From assembly GCA_016124205.1 (NCBI GenBank), contig WGOD01000006.1, forward strand, positions 1 to 47,658: a stretch of DNA of 47,658 bases, read 5' to 3'. The position numbers and the translations under genes are program-made. Of the stretch, positions 1 to 9,669 are shown piece by piece. Every line of letters starts with the position of its first letter. Positions within the stretch are counted from its first letter, which is position 1. The DNA is from Alphaproteobacteria bacterium (lineage in GTDB: Bacteria; Pseudomonadota; Alphaproteobacteria; Caulobacterales; Maricaulaceae). The notes under the pieces are model-generated. The model saw nothing but the letters and a program-made list of their open reading frames with translations. It was not told the origin of the DNA and made no database searches.

Positions 1-675
<675 letters not shown>

Positions 676-700
676 GACCTCGCATCTCCTGCGAAAGTTC

Positions 701-730
701 AAGGCCGGTCCCGATGGGGCCGGCCTTTTT
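701..730 (+). terminator. Rho-independent terminator after atpD
   Basis: A 12-bp stem (AAGGCCGGTCCC with GGGGCCGGCCTT, one T-G wobble) closes a 3-base loop and runs into five T residues. It lies 25 bases downstream of the atpD stop and ends the upstream atp transcript before the inserted hypothetical gene. Confidence 0.85.
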
Positions 731-797
731 CGTTGTGTTTTCGTTTGATCCCTTGCTCCCCGATGCCTAGCCTTCATGGCCAGACAGGGGGAATTTC

Positions 798-1646
798 ATG
801 AAACGCATTCTGCTCGCCGCGAGCGCATTGGCTCTCGCACTGTCTGCCGTCGCTTCGGCCAGCGTGCCGCCGCCCCCGCCTCCGCCGCCCGACGGGCTGC
901 CGGAAAGCTATGACGGCTATTCCACGGATCGGCTCTGGTATGCCTATCTCTACTGGGTGCGCGGCGAGACGGCGACGCGCCGTCAGGCGGCGTTCGATGC
1001 GCTGCGCCTGCCCGGCTACAGCGATGATCCGGAGGCCTGGCGCACGGATCTGGAAGGGCCGAGCTATGAAGCGATCAGCTGGTGGATACCCCACGGCACG
1101 CTGTTCGCCTTCGAAGAGGTCTGTCCGGTCAATGCCGGATATGGCGATGCGGAGGGCTGTCTCTGGCGCTACCGCTCGGCGCGCTTCACGACGCAGGCGA
1201 ACGACATCCACGCCATCGCCTATGACACGTTCGACGGCGCGGCCTTTGCGGCCCGGCTACGCGAACAGGGCATTGCCCCCGACGCGGTGGACAACAGTTT
1301 CCGCAGTGATTTCGGACTGGAATCGCAAGTCCATGCCCGGCTCGACGCGATGATCCAGACACGCGCAATCCGCGAGGACGCCTGCCCCGGTGTGCGCGAT
1401 GGGATCGAGTCGCTCGCCGCCATCTCGCTGCCGCTCTCGCCCTATGGTCCGCCGCCGGGCACACCGCCGCCTCCGCCGCCCGCCCCGCCCTCGGGGGACA
1501 GTCAGACGCTGACCATTCCGGTCGGCTTCTACCCCGACATGGACGTCACGGTAACGATCGAGAGCCATGGCGCGGGCTCGATGGGCACGCTCCTGTCCGG
1601 CCTCGTCGGGCCGGTCAATGCCTGCATCGAGGCGGCGCAGGACTGA
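798..1646 (+). CDS. Exported proline-rich protein of unknown function, between atpD and atpC
   Basis: I do not recognise this 282-residue protein. Residues 1-22 form a clear Sec signal peptide (MKRILLAASALALALSAVASA), followed at once by eight prolines (24-31). A globular, Trp/Tyr-rich middle (about 35-210) and a second proline-rich linker (about 218-231) precede a short beta-rich tail. The four cysteines (109, 121, 196, 276) fit two disulfides, consistent with a periplasmic or surface location. The ATG at 798 has an AGGGGG ribosome site 6-7 bases upstream. The gene sits after the atpD terminator and 69 bases before atpC, so it must be transcribed from its own promoter. A link to ATP synthase is not implied by the sequence; position is the only connection. 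Confidence 0.75.
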   Translation: MKRILLAASALALALSAVASASVPPPPPPPPDGLPESYDGYSTDRLWYAYLYWVRGETATRRQAAFDALRLPGYSDDPEAWRTDLEGPSYEAISWWIPHGTLFAFEEVCPVNAGYGDAEGCLWRYRSARFTTQANDIHAIAYDTFDGAAFAARLREQGIAPDAVDNSFRSDFGLESQVHARLDAMIQTRAIREDACPGVRDGIESLAAISLPLSPYGPPPGTPPPPPPAPPSGDSQTLTIPVGFYPDMDVTVTIESHGAGSMGTLLSGLVGPVNACIEAAQD

Positions 1647-1715
1647 CTTGCACTTGAGGGTTTCACAAAGCCGCAATCACCTGCTAGAGAGCGGCCCGAC
1701 ACGAAAGGCAGGACA

Positions 1716-2120
1716 ATGGCCGACAAGCTTCATTTCGATCTCGTTTCCCCGGAACAGCGCCTGTTCGAAGGCGAAGTCGACATGGTCGTCGTGCCCGGCG
1801 AAGAAGGCGAATTCGGCGTCCTTCCCGGCCACGCCCCGCTGATGAGCGCGATCCGCATGGGCGCCATCGCGGTGCATGACGGCGGGCAGGTGACGCGCAC
1901 CTTCATCCGCGGCGGTTTCGCCGAAGTGACGCCGGACGGCCTGTCGGTGCTCGCCGAGGAAGCCATCGATCTGGCGACCTTCGACGCTTCGGGTCTCGAC
2001 GCCGAAATTCAGAACGCCCGCGAAGACGTCTCCGCGGCCAAGGAAGACCATGAGCGCGAGCACGCCGAAGCGGCGCTCGCCCGCCTCGAAGCCCTGCGCG
2101 AAGCGGCCCGGGCGGCGTAG
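1716..2120 (+). CDS. atpC: ATP synthase F1 subunit epsilon
   Basis: This 134-residue protein is the epsilon subunit of the F1 central stalk, which couples rotation to catalysis and inhibits ATP hydrolysis. It starts MADKLHFDLVSPEQRLFEGE and carries the family motif around PGEEGEFGVLPGHAPLM. An N-terminal beta-sandwich (about 1-85) is followed by an Ala/Glu-rich C-terminal helical hairpin. Length is normal for alphaproteobacteria. A purine-rich AAAGGCAGGA precedes the ATG. The gene is separated from atpD by about 1 kb containing a terminator and an unrelated gene, and has its own terminator 30 bases downstream, so it looks like a separately expressed unit. How its dosage is matched to the other F1 subunits is not evident from sequence. 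Confidence 0.96.
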   Translation: MADKLHFDLVSPEQRLFEGEVDMVVVPGEEGEFGVLPGHAPLMSAIRMGAIAVHDGGQVTRTFIRGGFAEVTPDGLSVLAEEAIDLATFDASGLDAEIQNAREDVSAAKEDHEREHAEAALARLEALREAARAA

Positions 2121-2150
2121 AGCGGCTTTTCAGCTTTTGCCGAAATGAAG

Positions 2151-2179
2151 CGGCGCGGTCATGATGGCCGCGCCGTTTT
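2151..2179 (+). terminator. Rho-independent terminator after atpC
   Basis: A perfect 8-bp GC stem (CGGCGCGG with CCGCGCCG) encloses a 9-base loop and is followed by TTTT. It begins 31 bases after the atpC stop. An in-frame ATG at 2145 opens just before this hairpin and would make the next gene's coding region run through it, which argues against that start. Confidence 0.75.
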
Positions 2180-2195
2180 GCTTTGGAGGTCCGGG

Positions 2196-2765
2196 ATGCG
2201 GGTGTTGATGATCGTACTTTTGAGCGCTGTGGTTCTCGCACCCGCCGGACATGCCCAAGGTGAGGACCCTTGGGCCGCCATTCCGGAGGAAACCCGTCGA
2301 CATCTCGACGAACAGGCCGACCGGCTGCATGCGCTCGTCTTCGGCTGGTGTTTCGCAGAAGTCCGCGGGCAGGCATTACGCACTGATTACACTGACCCCT
2401 ATGAGTCCGATTGGAACGAGGTCGTCGAATATCAATCGAGCAATGGTGGCCAGTTTGTACGTCCGATTTCCAGCCCGGACGGTGCGGTCTTCGTGGACCT
2501 GCTCCCCGACGGCCGCAGTTGCTACATCCAGTTCGAATCGCTCAGCACACCCTATGTGATGCAGTCGATTACCGCCGAACTCACGGAGATGGTGTTCGAG
2601 TTTGGAATTGAGTTGGTAGAGGCAGATCAAAGCGAAGTCGGCCGCAACTCGCGCTTGATGCGCATTCCAGCCAACGGTCATGACCATTCGTCTCTGATGC
2701 AGATCCATGCATTCTACTCACCTCAGCCCGAACTTGCGGTCGTCATTCTCCGCCGGGGCGACTAG
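2196..2765 (+). CDS. Exported protein of unknown function
   Basis: I do not recognise this 189-residue protein. I chose the ATG at 2196 because it has a GGAGGT ribosome site 6 bases upstream and begins directly with a signal peptide (MRVLMIVLLSAVVLAPAGHA, cleavage near residue 20). The upstream in-frame ATG at 2145 lies next to the atpC terminator and would bury the signal. The mature part is mixed alpha/beta without membrane segments, and has two cysteines (52 and 109) that could form a disulfide. Its middle is less GC-biased than the neighbouring genes. The terminator just upstream suggests it has its own promoter. No catalytic motif is visible. Confidence 0.7.
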   Translation: MRVLMIVLLSAVVLAPAGHAQGEDPWAAIPEETRRHLDEQADRLHALVFGWCFAEVRGQALRTDYTDPYESDWNEVVEYQSSNGGQFVRPISSPDGAVFVDLLPDGRSCYIQFESLSTPYVMQSITAELTEMVFEFGIELVEADQSEVGRNSRLMRIPANGHDHSSLMQIHAFYSPQPELAVVILRRGD

Positions 2766-2895
2766 GCGTGCGCTCGTACTCCAGGCCGCCTTCAATGCTC
2801 GCGGCCGTATTCACCTACCTCGGCGAGCTGGGCGATTGCGGGCTTCATGCGCTTGAGCGCTATTCAGTCGGGGATTGAGCGGCTAAACCGCGCCC

Positions 2896-3156
2896 ATGAC
2901 CCTCACCTTTCCCGATCTCGTCGGCTTTGTCGGCGTCGCCATGATCCTCGTCTGCTATTTCTGGCAGCAAACGGCGGGTGTGGAACGCACGGACTGGCGC
3001 CACCCGGCGATCAACGGGCTGGGGGCGATCCTCCTGCTCTATTCGCTGATCTACCGCCCGAACCCGGCCTCGATCGCGATTGAAGGCTTCTGGCTGCTGA
3101 TCTCGATCATCGGCCTCGTCCGGGCGCTGCGGGCGCGGCGCAGCGGCTCTAAATAA
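2896..3156 (+). CDS. Small membrane protein, CBU_0592 family-like
   Basis: This 86-residue protein looks like the CBU_0592 family of small inner-membrane proteins of unknown function. It has three hydrophobic segments: about 5-22, 36-52 and 59-77. The pattern of an aromatic first helix end, then NGLGAILLLYSLIY, then IEGFWLLISIIGLVRAL is typical of that family as I know it. A basic C-terminus (RARRSGSK) predicts a cytoplasmic tail. The competing frame starting at 2847 lacks this signature and is rejected. The 130 bases before it hold nothing I can identify. Confidence 0.7.
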   Translation: MTLTFPDLVGFVGVAMILVCYFWQQTAGVERTDWRHPAINGLGAILLLYSLIYRPNPASIAIEGFWLLISIIGLVRALRARRSGSK

Positions 3157-3280
3157 TCTTCACAAAAAAGCCGCTGCCCGGAAGCGAGCCAGCCGGTAAT
3201 GTATGCTCAACGGGCAAAGCCTGTGGTTGCCTGGGGGCACCTCATCTGCTTTGTCCACGCGCTGCTTTCAGGGTGAGACG

Positions 3281-5197
3281 ATGCGTTTTCCGGTCTGGTT
3301 CATTGCGGTTTTCACAGCGCTGGTCTGGATTTCCGGAGGAGCGGCAGCCGATCCGCTCGGCACTTCAGTGGTCGTCCGCGTTGTCGGGACGTCACCCAGC
3401 TGGGGACAGGAAGGCGTGCCTGCATGGCAGACCGCCGCGCCGGTAAAGCAGGAAACCCAGTACCGGCTGTACGACCTTCAGATCGGCCGCAATGCGAGCC
3501 TGCAGCCCATCTTTTTGGCCCTTTATGCGTTTTCGAACGAGACGCCCGGCAACTACACCTCCCAGCTTCCCGAGAATGAATGGATCGCCTACCGCGACGC
3601 CCATCTGGTGCGGAGGATCGAATTGTCGCCGCAAGGCGCAGGCGGAGCGGAGACCCTGGCGGGACTGGTCAGCCTGTTCGATGACGTCATTGATGCCGAG
3701 GACATTCGCCGTCTCATCGTCTCCTATGCCGGCCATGGCGGCCCCTCGGTCTTCTTCGAGAATGCGATCTCGCTCAACGAAGGCCGCGCCCTTTTGTGGC
3801 ATCTCAGGGAGCGGATCGGCTTTCGTCCGCTCATCATGGATTTCTCGACCAATTGCGATGTCGGCTATTTCGATTTCATGGTCCAGTTCAACGATGTGGC
3901 CAATTTCGCGCTTGCGTCGGAACACCCCGTCGGCGGGTGGGGACCCGACACCGATCAGGTCGATCAGTGGATCGCACGGGGGCATGACGCCAACCTGCAT
4001 CAGTTCTGGAGCCCGGCGAACTCCGAGGCGGAGGCCCTGAACGCATCGGTCGAGATGCGGCACGCCTATTGGGAGACCGGCAGCGAGAACCAGGAGAACC
4101 AGCGCGTCCGGCAATCACTGGCCGGCTACGACCTGCAACGCTTTCGCGCCTTCATGGAGGGCTTCGTCAACGCCGGTCTGGTCGACGACGCCGATGACCT
4201 GACGCCGCAATCCGATCTGGGCGCGCATGTCTATGCCGCCAGCAATACGGAACTCGTCAGCCGCTTCGAGGCGTTTCGCAGCCAGTACCGCAACAACAAC
4301 GGTGCCGCGTTTGACTGGGATACGCCGTCCTACGGATTTCGCGTGTTCAATCGCCACGCATTTGTATCGCAGGCCGACACCCTGGCTCGGGGAGTATGGG
4401 ACGGGCAGATGCAGGTGGCCGGTCTCGGTGCAGCCATCCTTCCGACCAGCCGCGCGGGTCAGGTGGGGTCGACCGTGACCGCCTTCGCGACCATGACCAA
4501 CAACTCCTCCCGTACCTTTCAGAATTGCCGGCCCACACCGTCCAACCGGGTCGTCGCTCCGTTGGGTTTTGCCTTTCAGACGACTGATCCGGCCACCAAC
4601 GCCCTGGTCGGAGAGCCGGGCGTCGCAGCGACCCTTCAGCCGGGCGGCTCGCAGAGCTTCATCTTCAGCATCGAGCTTTTTGATGAACAGGCGCCGGCCG
4701 AGCTGGATGTCAGTTTCCGCTGCGACGGGAGTGCGGTGTCCGGCGATAATGGATATGCGCGCCGGGTCGGCGGCATAAACACCTTCACCGTCTCATCATC
4801 GCTCGATCCGATTCCCGACATAATCGCGCTCGCGGCGACCGCCACATCGAACGGCGTTTTGGAGATCGCGGCCCCCGGCCAGGCCGGTGCGTTCGCTGTG
4901 GGGACTTTCAATCTCGGCGCGGGCGACACGATCACTGCGCGACCGGTTCTGTCGGATGCGGGCCTTCCGGCGACGCTGACAATCTGCCTGACCGGTGCGA
5001 CCGGTGCCTGCACGAGCCCGCGTGCGGACTCGATCGACGCGATGATCCTGCAGAACCAGTCTCAATCCTATGCCGTATTCGCGCGGACCCAGGGGGCGAT
5101 TCCGCTCCAGGCTGCGGTCAACCGGATCAATGTGGAGTTCAGAGATTCCACGGGTGCGCTGCGCGGATCGACGAGCGTGGCGATCAGAACCCGCTAG
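3281..5197 (+). CDS. Secreted clostripain-like (C11-type) cysteine peptidase with Ig-like C-terminal segments
   Basis: The 638-residue product starts at the ATG at 3281. This start has a GGGTGAGA ribosome site and begins directly with a signal peptide (MRFPVWFIAVFTALVWISGG, cleavage near AAA-DP). The in-frame ATG at 3203 would add 26 residues in front of the signal. Residues about 125-330 resemble the clostripain fold: RRLIVSYAGHGG (His152), then a hydrophobic strand and STNCDVGYFDF (Cys192), then ANFALASEHPVGGWG. The His/Cys spacing of 40 and the alternating hydrophobic strands match clan CD peptidases, although the usual D-x-C-x-M-G form is altered. Residues about 400-638 are beta-rich, with two or more Ig/CARDB-like segments. 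The target is unknown. It is convergent with rppH, with only 18 bases between them. Confidence 0.6.
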   Translation: MRFPVWFIAVFTALVWISGGAAADPLGTSVVVRVVGTSPSWGQEGVPAWQTAAPVKQETQYRLYDLQIGRNASLQPIFLALYAFSNETPGNYTSQLPENEWIAYRDAHLVRRIELSPQGAGGAETLAGLVSLFDDVIDAEDIRRLIVSYAGHGGPSVFFENAISLNEGRALLWHLRERIGFRPLIMDFSTNCDVGYFDFMVQFNDVANFALASEHPVGGWGPDTDQVDQWIARGHDANLHQFWSPANSEAEALNASVEMRHAYWETGSENQENQRVRQSLAGYDLQRFRAFMEGFVNAGLVDDADDLTPQSDLGAHVYAASNTELVSRFEAFRSQYRNNNGAAFDWDTPSYGFRVFNRHAFVSQADTLARGVWDGQMQVAGLGAAILPTSRAGQVGSTVTAFATMTNNSSRTFQNCRPTPSNRVVAPLGFAFQTTDPATNALVGEPGVAATLQPGGSQSFIFSIELFDEQAPAELDVSFRCDGSAVSGDNGYARRVGGINTFTVSSSLDPIPDIIALAATATSNGVLEIAAPGQAGAFAVGTFNLGAGDTITARPVLSDAGLPATLTICLTGATGACTSPRADSIDAMILQNQSQSYAVFARTQGAIPLQAAVNRINVEFRDSTGALRGSTSVAIRTR

Positions 5198-5215
5198 TTG
5201 ACGGGATTTCCCCGA

Positions 5216-5710
5216 TCAGCGCGCGAACCGTGCGAATTCCCGGGCCACCACGTCATAGACATGGCGTTTCCACGGGATGATGAGGGGCGGGACGGCGGCG
5301 AGGTCTTCCCATCGCCAGGCGTCGAATTCGACCTCGCCGTGAACCTCCAGATCGACGTCTGAATCCTCGCCGAGGAAGCGGTAGGCGAACCAGCGCTGCT
5401 TCTGGCCGAGATTGCCGCGTTTCGCATGCTTGTGGTGGTCTCGGACTTCTGGCGGGAAGTCATAGGTCAGCCAGTCAGTGATCGTGCCGAGCGGTTCGAC
5501 CTTGTTCGCCGGGATGCCCGTTTCTTCGTAAAGCTCGCGCAGGCCGGCGGCCTCGGGTGTTTCACCCGGGTCAATGCCGCCTTGCGGGAATTGCCACTGC
5601 CAGGGCGGGGGCGTATCGGCGCGGCGGCCGATCCAGACCTTGCCCTCGGCATTGAACAGGACGGCCCCGGCATTGGGGCGATAGCGCGAAAGGTCCGGCT
5701 GGCCGGTCAA
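5216..5710 (-). CDS. rppH: RNA pyrophosphohydrolase (Nudix hydrolase RppH)
   Basis: RppH removes pyrophosphate from 5'-triphosphorylated RNA in the cytoplasm, which triggers RNase E-dependent decay. The 164-residue protein has the YRPNAGAVLFN start region, WQFPQGGID, and a full Nudix box at residues 44-66 (G-x5-E-x7-RELYEE-x-GI), and the usual alphaproteobacterial length. The start is TTG at 5710: no in-frame ATG lies nearby. This TTG overlaps the TGA stop of the preceding gene as TTGA, so translation is probably coupled. It is the last gene of the long - strand housekeeping block. Confidence 0.95.
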   Translation of the reverse strand: MTGQPDLSRYRPNAGAVLFNAEGKVWIGRRADTPPPWQWQFPQGGIDPGETPEAAGLRELYEETGIPANKVEPLGTITDWLTYDFPPEVRDHHKHAKRGNLGQKQRWFAYRFLGEDSDVDLEVHGEVEFDAWRWEDLAAVPPLIIPWKRHVYDVVAREFARFAR

Positions 5711-6945
5711 TGATGCCCGCCCGCATCGGCGGTATGGGTCGCCGTCTCGCCGCCCTCTTCGGCGTTGCGCCGCGCCAGCACGGCGGAGGCCGGGGCGAGG
5801 ACATAGCCGCGGGTTTCCAGCGAGCGGGCCCAGTCCGCGACCTGGTCGACGGTGGCGGGGTAGGCGAACCCGGCCCCGAGCGAAGACCCGTTCTGCAGCG
5901 CCAGGGCTTCGAGTGTCAGAAGGCGGTCGTCGATGGAGCGCGGCGAGGGATCTTCGTCGAGAATGCGGTCGGCGATGGTGAAGCGCGCCCCGGCATTGTG
6001 GCCGGCGGTCTCGATGGCGGCGCGGCGGCCATTGCCGTCATGGATGAAGGCAACGCCGCGATCCTCGATCCGGCGCAGCGTCGCTTCGAAGGGCGAGCCG
6101 GCGGTGGAGGAACGCGCGCCGAGATAGTTCATCACCGCGAAATAGCCGGTGGTCTGGCTCATCACCCAGGCGAGGCGGCGCGCATTCTCGGTCTCGGTCG
6201 CATCGGCCAGAAGGGTGTGCGGGCCCGGATCATTGTTCGGATAGTCATAGGGCTCCATCGGCATTTCGATGAGCACTTCGTGTCCGGCCGCGCGGGCGCG
6301 GTCGACCCAGGTCTGAAGATCACGGGAGTAAGGCGCGAAGCTCAAGGAGACTTCCGGCGGCAGCGTGTCGATCGCTTCCTCGGTGACCGCGCGGTTGAGG
6401 CCCATGCCGCCGATGATGACGGCGATGATCGGGGCTTCCGGGTCGGCGTGGAAGGGACGCGCATAGGCGCTGTCGGGGCGCTGGCCATCCGGGCCGATGA
6501 CGGGGAGGGGGCCGGACGGGCCGTCCTCGGTCAGGCCGGAGATCGGGGCGGGCGTCAGGGCATAGGGATTGACCGCGGCGGCGTGGCGCGCCTCGGCGTC
6601 GGCCGGGTCGGAACCGTGTGAGGACTGCGGCGGATCGAAGCCGTCATTCACCCCGGCGAGCGAAACTTCGTCCTCGTGGCCGTCATCCTGCCCTGTGGTG
6701 TCCTCTCCCGCGAAGCGGACCGGCTGGGCGTGCGCGTCTTCGGGGGCGTGTTCGATCTCCGCGCGCAGTTCCGGCTGCGGCAGGGCGCCGAGTTCGCCGC
6801 GCGCCAGAGGCGGACGGCCGGCCGGGTCACCGAAGAGCGCAATCAGGCCGACCCCGGCGGCAAACAGCAATGCCGTACCACCCCCCGCGATCAGCGGGGC
6901 GCGGAGCGGTGCCAGCTCGTTTGTCTTGCGCGTTGTGGTCACCAT
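5707..6945 (-). CDS. Divergent polysaccharide deacetylase family protein (YibQ-like)
   Basis: This 412-residue protein has one N-terminal membrane anchor (about 18-38), an acidic low-complexity linker to about residue 165, and a C-terminal domain of the divergent polysaccharide deacetylase family. Visible family features are PIIAVIIGGMGLN, SLSFAPYS, EVLIEMPMEP and GYFAVMNYLGARS. In place of the usual metal-binding HxxH it has this divergent pattern. Members often sit between an S41 peptidase and rppH, as here, and are thought to act on the envelope; the substrate is not established. It ends inside the rppH start codon and lies about 125 bases after ctpA. Confidence 0.85.
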   Translation of the reverse strand: MVTTTRKTNELAPLRAPLIAGGGTALLFAAGVGLIALFGDPAGRPPLARGELGALPQPELRAEIEHAPEDAHAQPVRFAGEDTTGQDDGHEDEVSLAGVNDGFDPPQSSHGSDPADAEARHAAAVNPYALTPAPISGLTEDGPSGPLPVIGPDGQRPDSAYARPFHADPEAPIIAVIIGGMGLNRAVTEEAIDTLPPEVSLSFAPYSRDLQTWVDRARAAGHEVLIEMPMEPYDYPNNDPGPHTLLADATETENARRLAWVMSQTTGYFAVMNYLGARSSTAGSPFEATLRRIEDRGVAFIHDGNGRRAAIETAGHNAGARFTIADRILDEDPSPRSIDDRLLTLEALALQNGSSLGAGFAYPATVDQVADWARSLETRGYVLAPASAVLARRNAEEGGETATHTADAGGHH

Positions 6946-7069
6946 GTCGCGTCAGTCGTCCGGTCATGACGGAAAACCGGCCCGAATCGCCGGTTCTCCG
7001 CTCATGCCGGACGCTGAAGCGTCGCGGGAAAGAAAGGGTTAATCGGACAGGCTTTTCGGCCCGCCTTGA

Positions 7070-8374
7070 TCAGTTGAGCGAGGCCTGTTCGCGGCCCGTC
7101 ATCGTGCGCAGGACTTCCAGTGCGCGATGCAGCTGATAATCCTCGCCTTCGGCCCAGTCTTCGGGCGGCTGTTCGACGGCCGAGAAATCGATCGTGGGAC
7201 GTTCGTCGCCATTCTCGTTCTCCAGCGCGTTCGGCAGTGCGGCTTCGCTCATTTGCTCCTCTTCGGCCTCTTCGACATCGAAGCGGCGCGAGGAGATCAG
7301 CCAGTCCGGCTCGATGCCGGTGGCCTGGATGGAGCGGCCCGACGGGGTGTAGTAGCGGCCTGTCGTGAGGCGCAGCGCGCCGTCACGGCCGCCGCGCAGC
7401 GGGATGATGGTCTGGACCGACCCCTTGCCGAAGCTGGTCATGCCGACGAGCGTGGCGCGTTCACGGTCCTGCAGGGCGCCGGCGACGATTTCCGCCGCGC
7501 TGGCCGAGCCCTCATTGATCAGGACGACGATCGGCACGCCGCGCAGCATCTCGCCCGGGCGCGCATTGTAGCGCTGGTTCTCGCGCGGATTGCGATAGCG
7601 CGTGGAGACGACTTCGCCGCCATCGAGGAAGACGTCGCCGACCGAGACCGCCTGATCGAGCAGGCCGCCCGGATTGTAGCGCATGTCGAGGACGATGCCG
7701 GGAATCTCGCCGTCAAAGGCTTCCCGGATCTCGCCGATCGTGCGCACGAGGGTTTCGGTCGTGTGTTCGTTGAAGCCGGCGAGGCGGAGATAGGCAAAGC
7801 CCTCTTCCTCGCGCCAGGCGACGGTGCGTAGCGGAATCGTGTCGCGCACGATGGTGACGTCGAACGGGTCGTCATCGCCGCGCATGATGGAAATGGTGAC
7901 GGGTTCGCCGACCGCGCCGCGCATCAGCGCGACCGCGTCGTCCAGCGACCAGCCAACGATGGATTCGCCGTCGACCGCGATGATGTGGTCGCCTGGCTCC
8001 ATGCCGGCGCGCTCGGCCGGGGTGTCCATCATCGGGGAGATGACGGTGACCATCTCGTCGCGGATCGTGACCTCCATGCCGAGGCCGCCATATTCGCCGC
8101 GCGTGGTGACCTGCATGTCGCGGAAGCCGTCCGGCGACAGGTAGGAGGAGTGCGGGTCGAGGGATTCCAGCATGCCTTCGATCGCGGCCTCGATCAGGGC
8201 CGCGTCGTCGACCTCGGTGACATAGTCGGATTCAACCCGGCTGAGCACGTCGCCGAACAATTCAAGCTGACGGAAGGTGTCCGTCCGCGAATTGTCGAAG
8301 CCTTCAGCGGAAACGGCGATGGCCGCTGCGCCGAGCGCAAAGGCAAAAGCCGCGGAGATGAAATTCAGACGCAT
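7070..8374 (-). CDS. ctpA: C-terminal processing peptidase, S41 family
   Basis: This 434-residue periplasmic serine protease belongs to the CtpA/Prc family, which trims proteins from the C-terminus and often controls murein hydrolases. A signal peptide occupies about 1-23. A PDZ domain lies near 95-165 (GGLGMEV, GMEPGDHIIAVDG). The S41 core follows, with the catalytic Ser292 in NEGSASAAEIVAGAL and the general base Lys317 in SFGKGSVQ, 25 residues apart as in known members. The acidic C-terminal tail (about 365-410) is likely flexible. The start ATG follows the EnvC-like gene by only 29 bases, a common and functionally sensible pairing: CtpA homologues degrade or regulate envelope hydrolases and their activators. 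Confidence 0.95.
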   Translation of the reverse strand: MRLNFISAAFAFALGAAAIAVSAEGFDNSRTDTFRQLELFGDVLSRVESDYVTEVDDAALIEAAIEGMLESLDPHSSYLSPDGFRDMQVTTRGEYGGLGMEVTIRDEMVTVISPMMDTPAERAGMEPGDHIIAVDGESIVGWSLDDAVALMRGAVGEPVTISIMRGDDDPFDVTIVRDTIPLRTVAWREEEGFAYLRLAGFNEHTTETLVRTIGEIREAFDGEIPGIVLDMRYNPGGLLDQAVSVGDVFLDGGEVVSTRYRNPRENQRYNARPGEMLRGVPIVVLINEGSASAAEIVAGALQDRERATLVGMTSFGKGSVQTIIPLRGGRDGALRLTTGRYYTPSGRSIQATGIEPDWLISSRRFDVEEAEEEQMSEAALPNALENENGDERPTIDFSAVEQPPEDWAEGEDYQLHRALEVLRTMTGREQASLN

Positions 8375-8403
8375 GTCACAGGCCTTCCTGTTGTTTCGCG
8401 GTC

Positions 8404-9633
8404 TCAGCCAGTGCCCGAAACCGGGCGCAGCCAGGGCTGCGGATCGATCGCTTCACCATTTCGCCGGATCTCTACATACAAATCCGGTGCCGGTTCGTCC
8501 TGGTCGGGCATGGTGCCGACCGGTTCTCCGGCAAGAACGCTTCGCCCCGCCTCGGTATATAGGGCTGAGAGCCCTGCGAGCACGATATAGTAGTCATCTC
8601 CGACATTCAGTATCAATAGACCGTGATAGCCGCCGAACGGGCCGGCGAATTCCACCGTCGCATCAAAAGGGGCCACGACCTGGGCGCGGCCTCGCGTGCG
8701 GATCAGAATGCCCTCACTTGCCGAACCGGTCTCGTCCGGCGCGCCGAAGCGGCGGCGGATGTTCCCGGCGGCGGGCGGGCGCAGCCGGCCGCGGGCATCG
8801 GCAAAGCGAAGCGTCTCCAGCGGCTGGTCGGGCGCCATGGCCGCGACCAGTGTTTCGCTGGGCCGGAGCGCGGGCAGGGGCGCGCCGTCATCGGTCTCGA
8901 TCAGGCGGCGCGGGCTCAATCGCGGCATCACTTCGCGCATGGCGGCGAGGCGGGACAACAGCTCGCGGATCGACTGCGCCTCGCGACCGGCGGCCTCCGC
9001 CGCTGCGGTTTGTGTCTCGGCCTCGGACAGGTAGCGCGCCTCGACCTCGCGGCGCTGGGCGATGAGTTGTTCGATCTCGCGGCGCTGAACGGCGAGGGCG
9101 TCCTCGGCCTCGCTCAAACGGCCCTGCTCGGTTGCTGTTTCGCGGCGGACGCCGCGCAGCCGGTCGAGTTCCAGCATCAGGCTTTCCGCCCGGTCGCGCA
9201 GGGCAGGCGCAATCTGCGAAAACAGTCCCGCCGCGCGGGCAGCCTGAAGCGCGTCTTCCGGTGCCGCGGCCAGGGCGGGCGGCGTACCGCGTTCGATGCG
9301 TTGCAGTGCGGCGAGGATTTCGGCTGTGGTTTCCCGGTTGGCGGCCAGATTGGCGAGGATGGCCGATTCTTCTTCCGACAATTCGCCGATGCGCGACTGC
9401 GCGGCCAGAGCGGCGCGCTCGCTGGCGTCGGCGCGGCGGCCGGCCTCGACGAGACGCTGCTGCAGTTCGGCGATTTCCCGCGCCACGGCTTCAGCCTCGG
9501 CTCGCGCCGTCGCGGCCGCTGCCTCGGCCGCCTCACGCTCGGCTTCCAGCCGCTCGATCTCGGCGGGATCGGGCGGCGGCGTTTCTTCCGGCACGGGCTG
9601 GAGAAACAGGAAAAGGGCGGCGAGGGGCGTCAT
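8404..9633 (-). CDS. EnvC-like murein hydrolase activator with degenerate LytM domain
   Basis: The 409-residue protein has a short N-terminal signal (about 1-15), long Ala/Glu/Arg-rich coiled coils (about 24-110 and 140-240) and a C-terminal LytM/M23 domain (about 290-400). EnvC-type factors do not cut peptidoglycan; they bind and activate amidases at the division site. Consistent with that, the M23 zinc ligands are gone: the usual YAHLS site reads VLAGLS, and the upstream H-x-G-x-D is replaced by ASEGILIRTRG. This is expected in the family, not evidence of a pseudogene. The neighbours ctpA (29 bases downstream) and rlmH (upstream) match the alphaproteobacterial order. Confidence 0.88.
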   Translation of the reverse strand: MTPLAALFLFLQPVPEETPPPDPAEIERLEAEREAAEAAAATARAEAEAVAREIAELQQRLVEAGRRADASERAALAAQSRIGELSEEESAILANLAANRETTAEILAALQRIERGTPPALAAAPEDALQAARAAGLFSQIAPALRDRAESLMLELDRLRGVRRETATEQGRLSEAEDALAVQRREIEQLIAQRREVEARYLSEAETQTAAAEAAGREAQSIRELLSRLAAMREVMPRLSPRRLIETDDGAPLPALRPSETLVAAMAPDQPLETLRFADARGRLRPPAAGNIRRRFGAPDETGSASEGILIRTRGRAQVVAPFDATVEFAGPFGGYHGLLILNVGDDYYIVLAGLSALYTEAGRSVLAGEPVGTMPDQDEPAPDLYVEIRRNGEAIDPQPWLRPVSGTG

Positions 9634-9669
9634 CTTGAAACGGGAGCCTAATGGCCTACGGATTAACGC

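Noticed and set aside
2847..3083. An alternative 78-codon frame overlapping the small membrane protein gene
   Set aside because: It is Arg/His/Pro-rich without membrane segments; the frame starting at 2896 fits a known small membrane family.
8404..9633. EnvC-like gene as a broken peptidase
   Set aside because: Loss of M23 zinc ligands is normal in EnvC-type activators, and the frame and coiled coils are intact.
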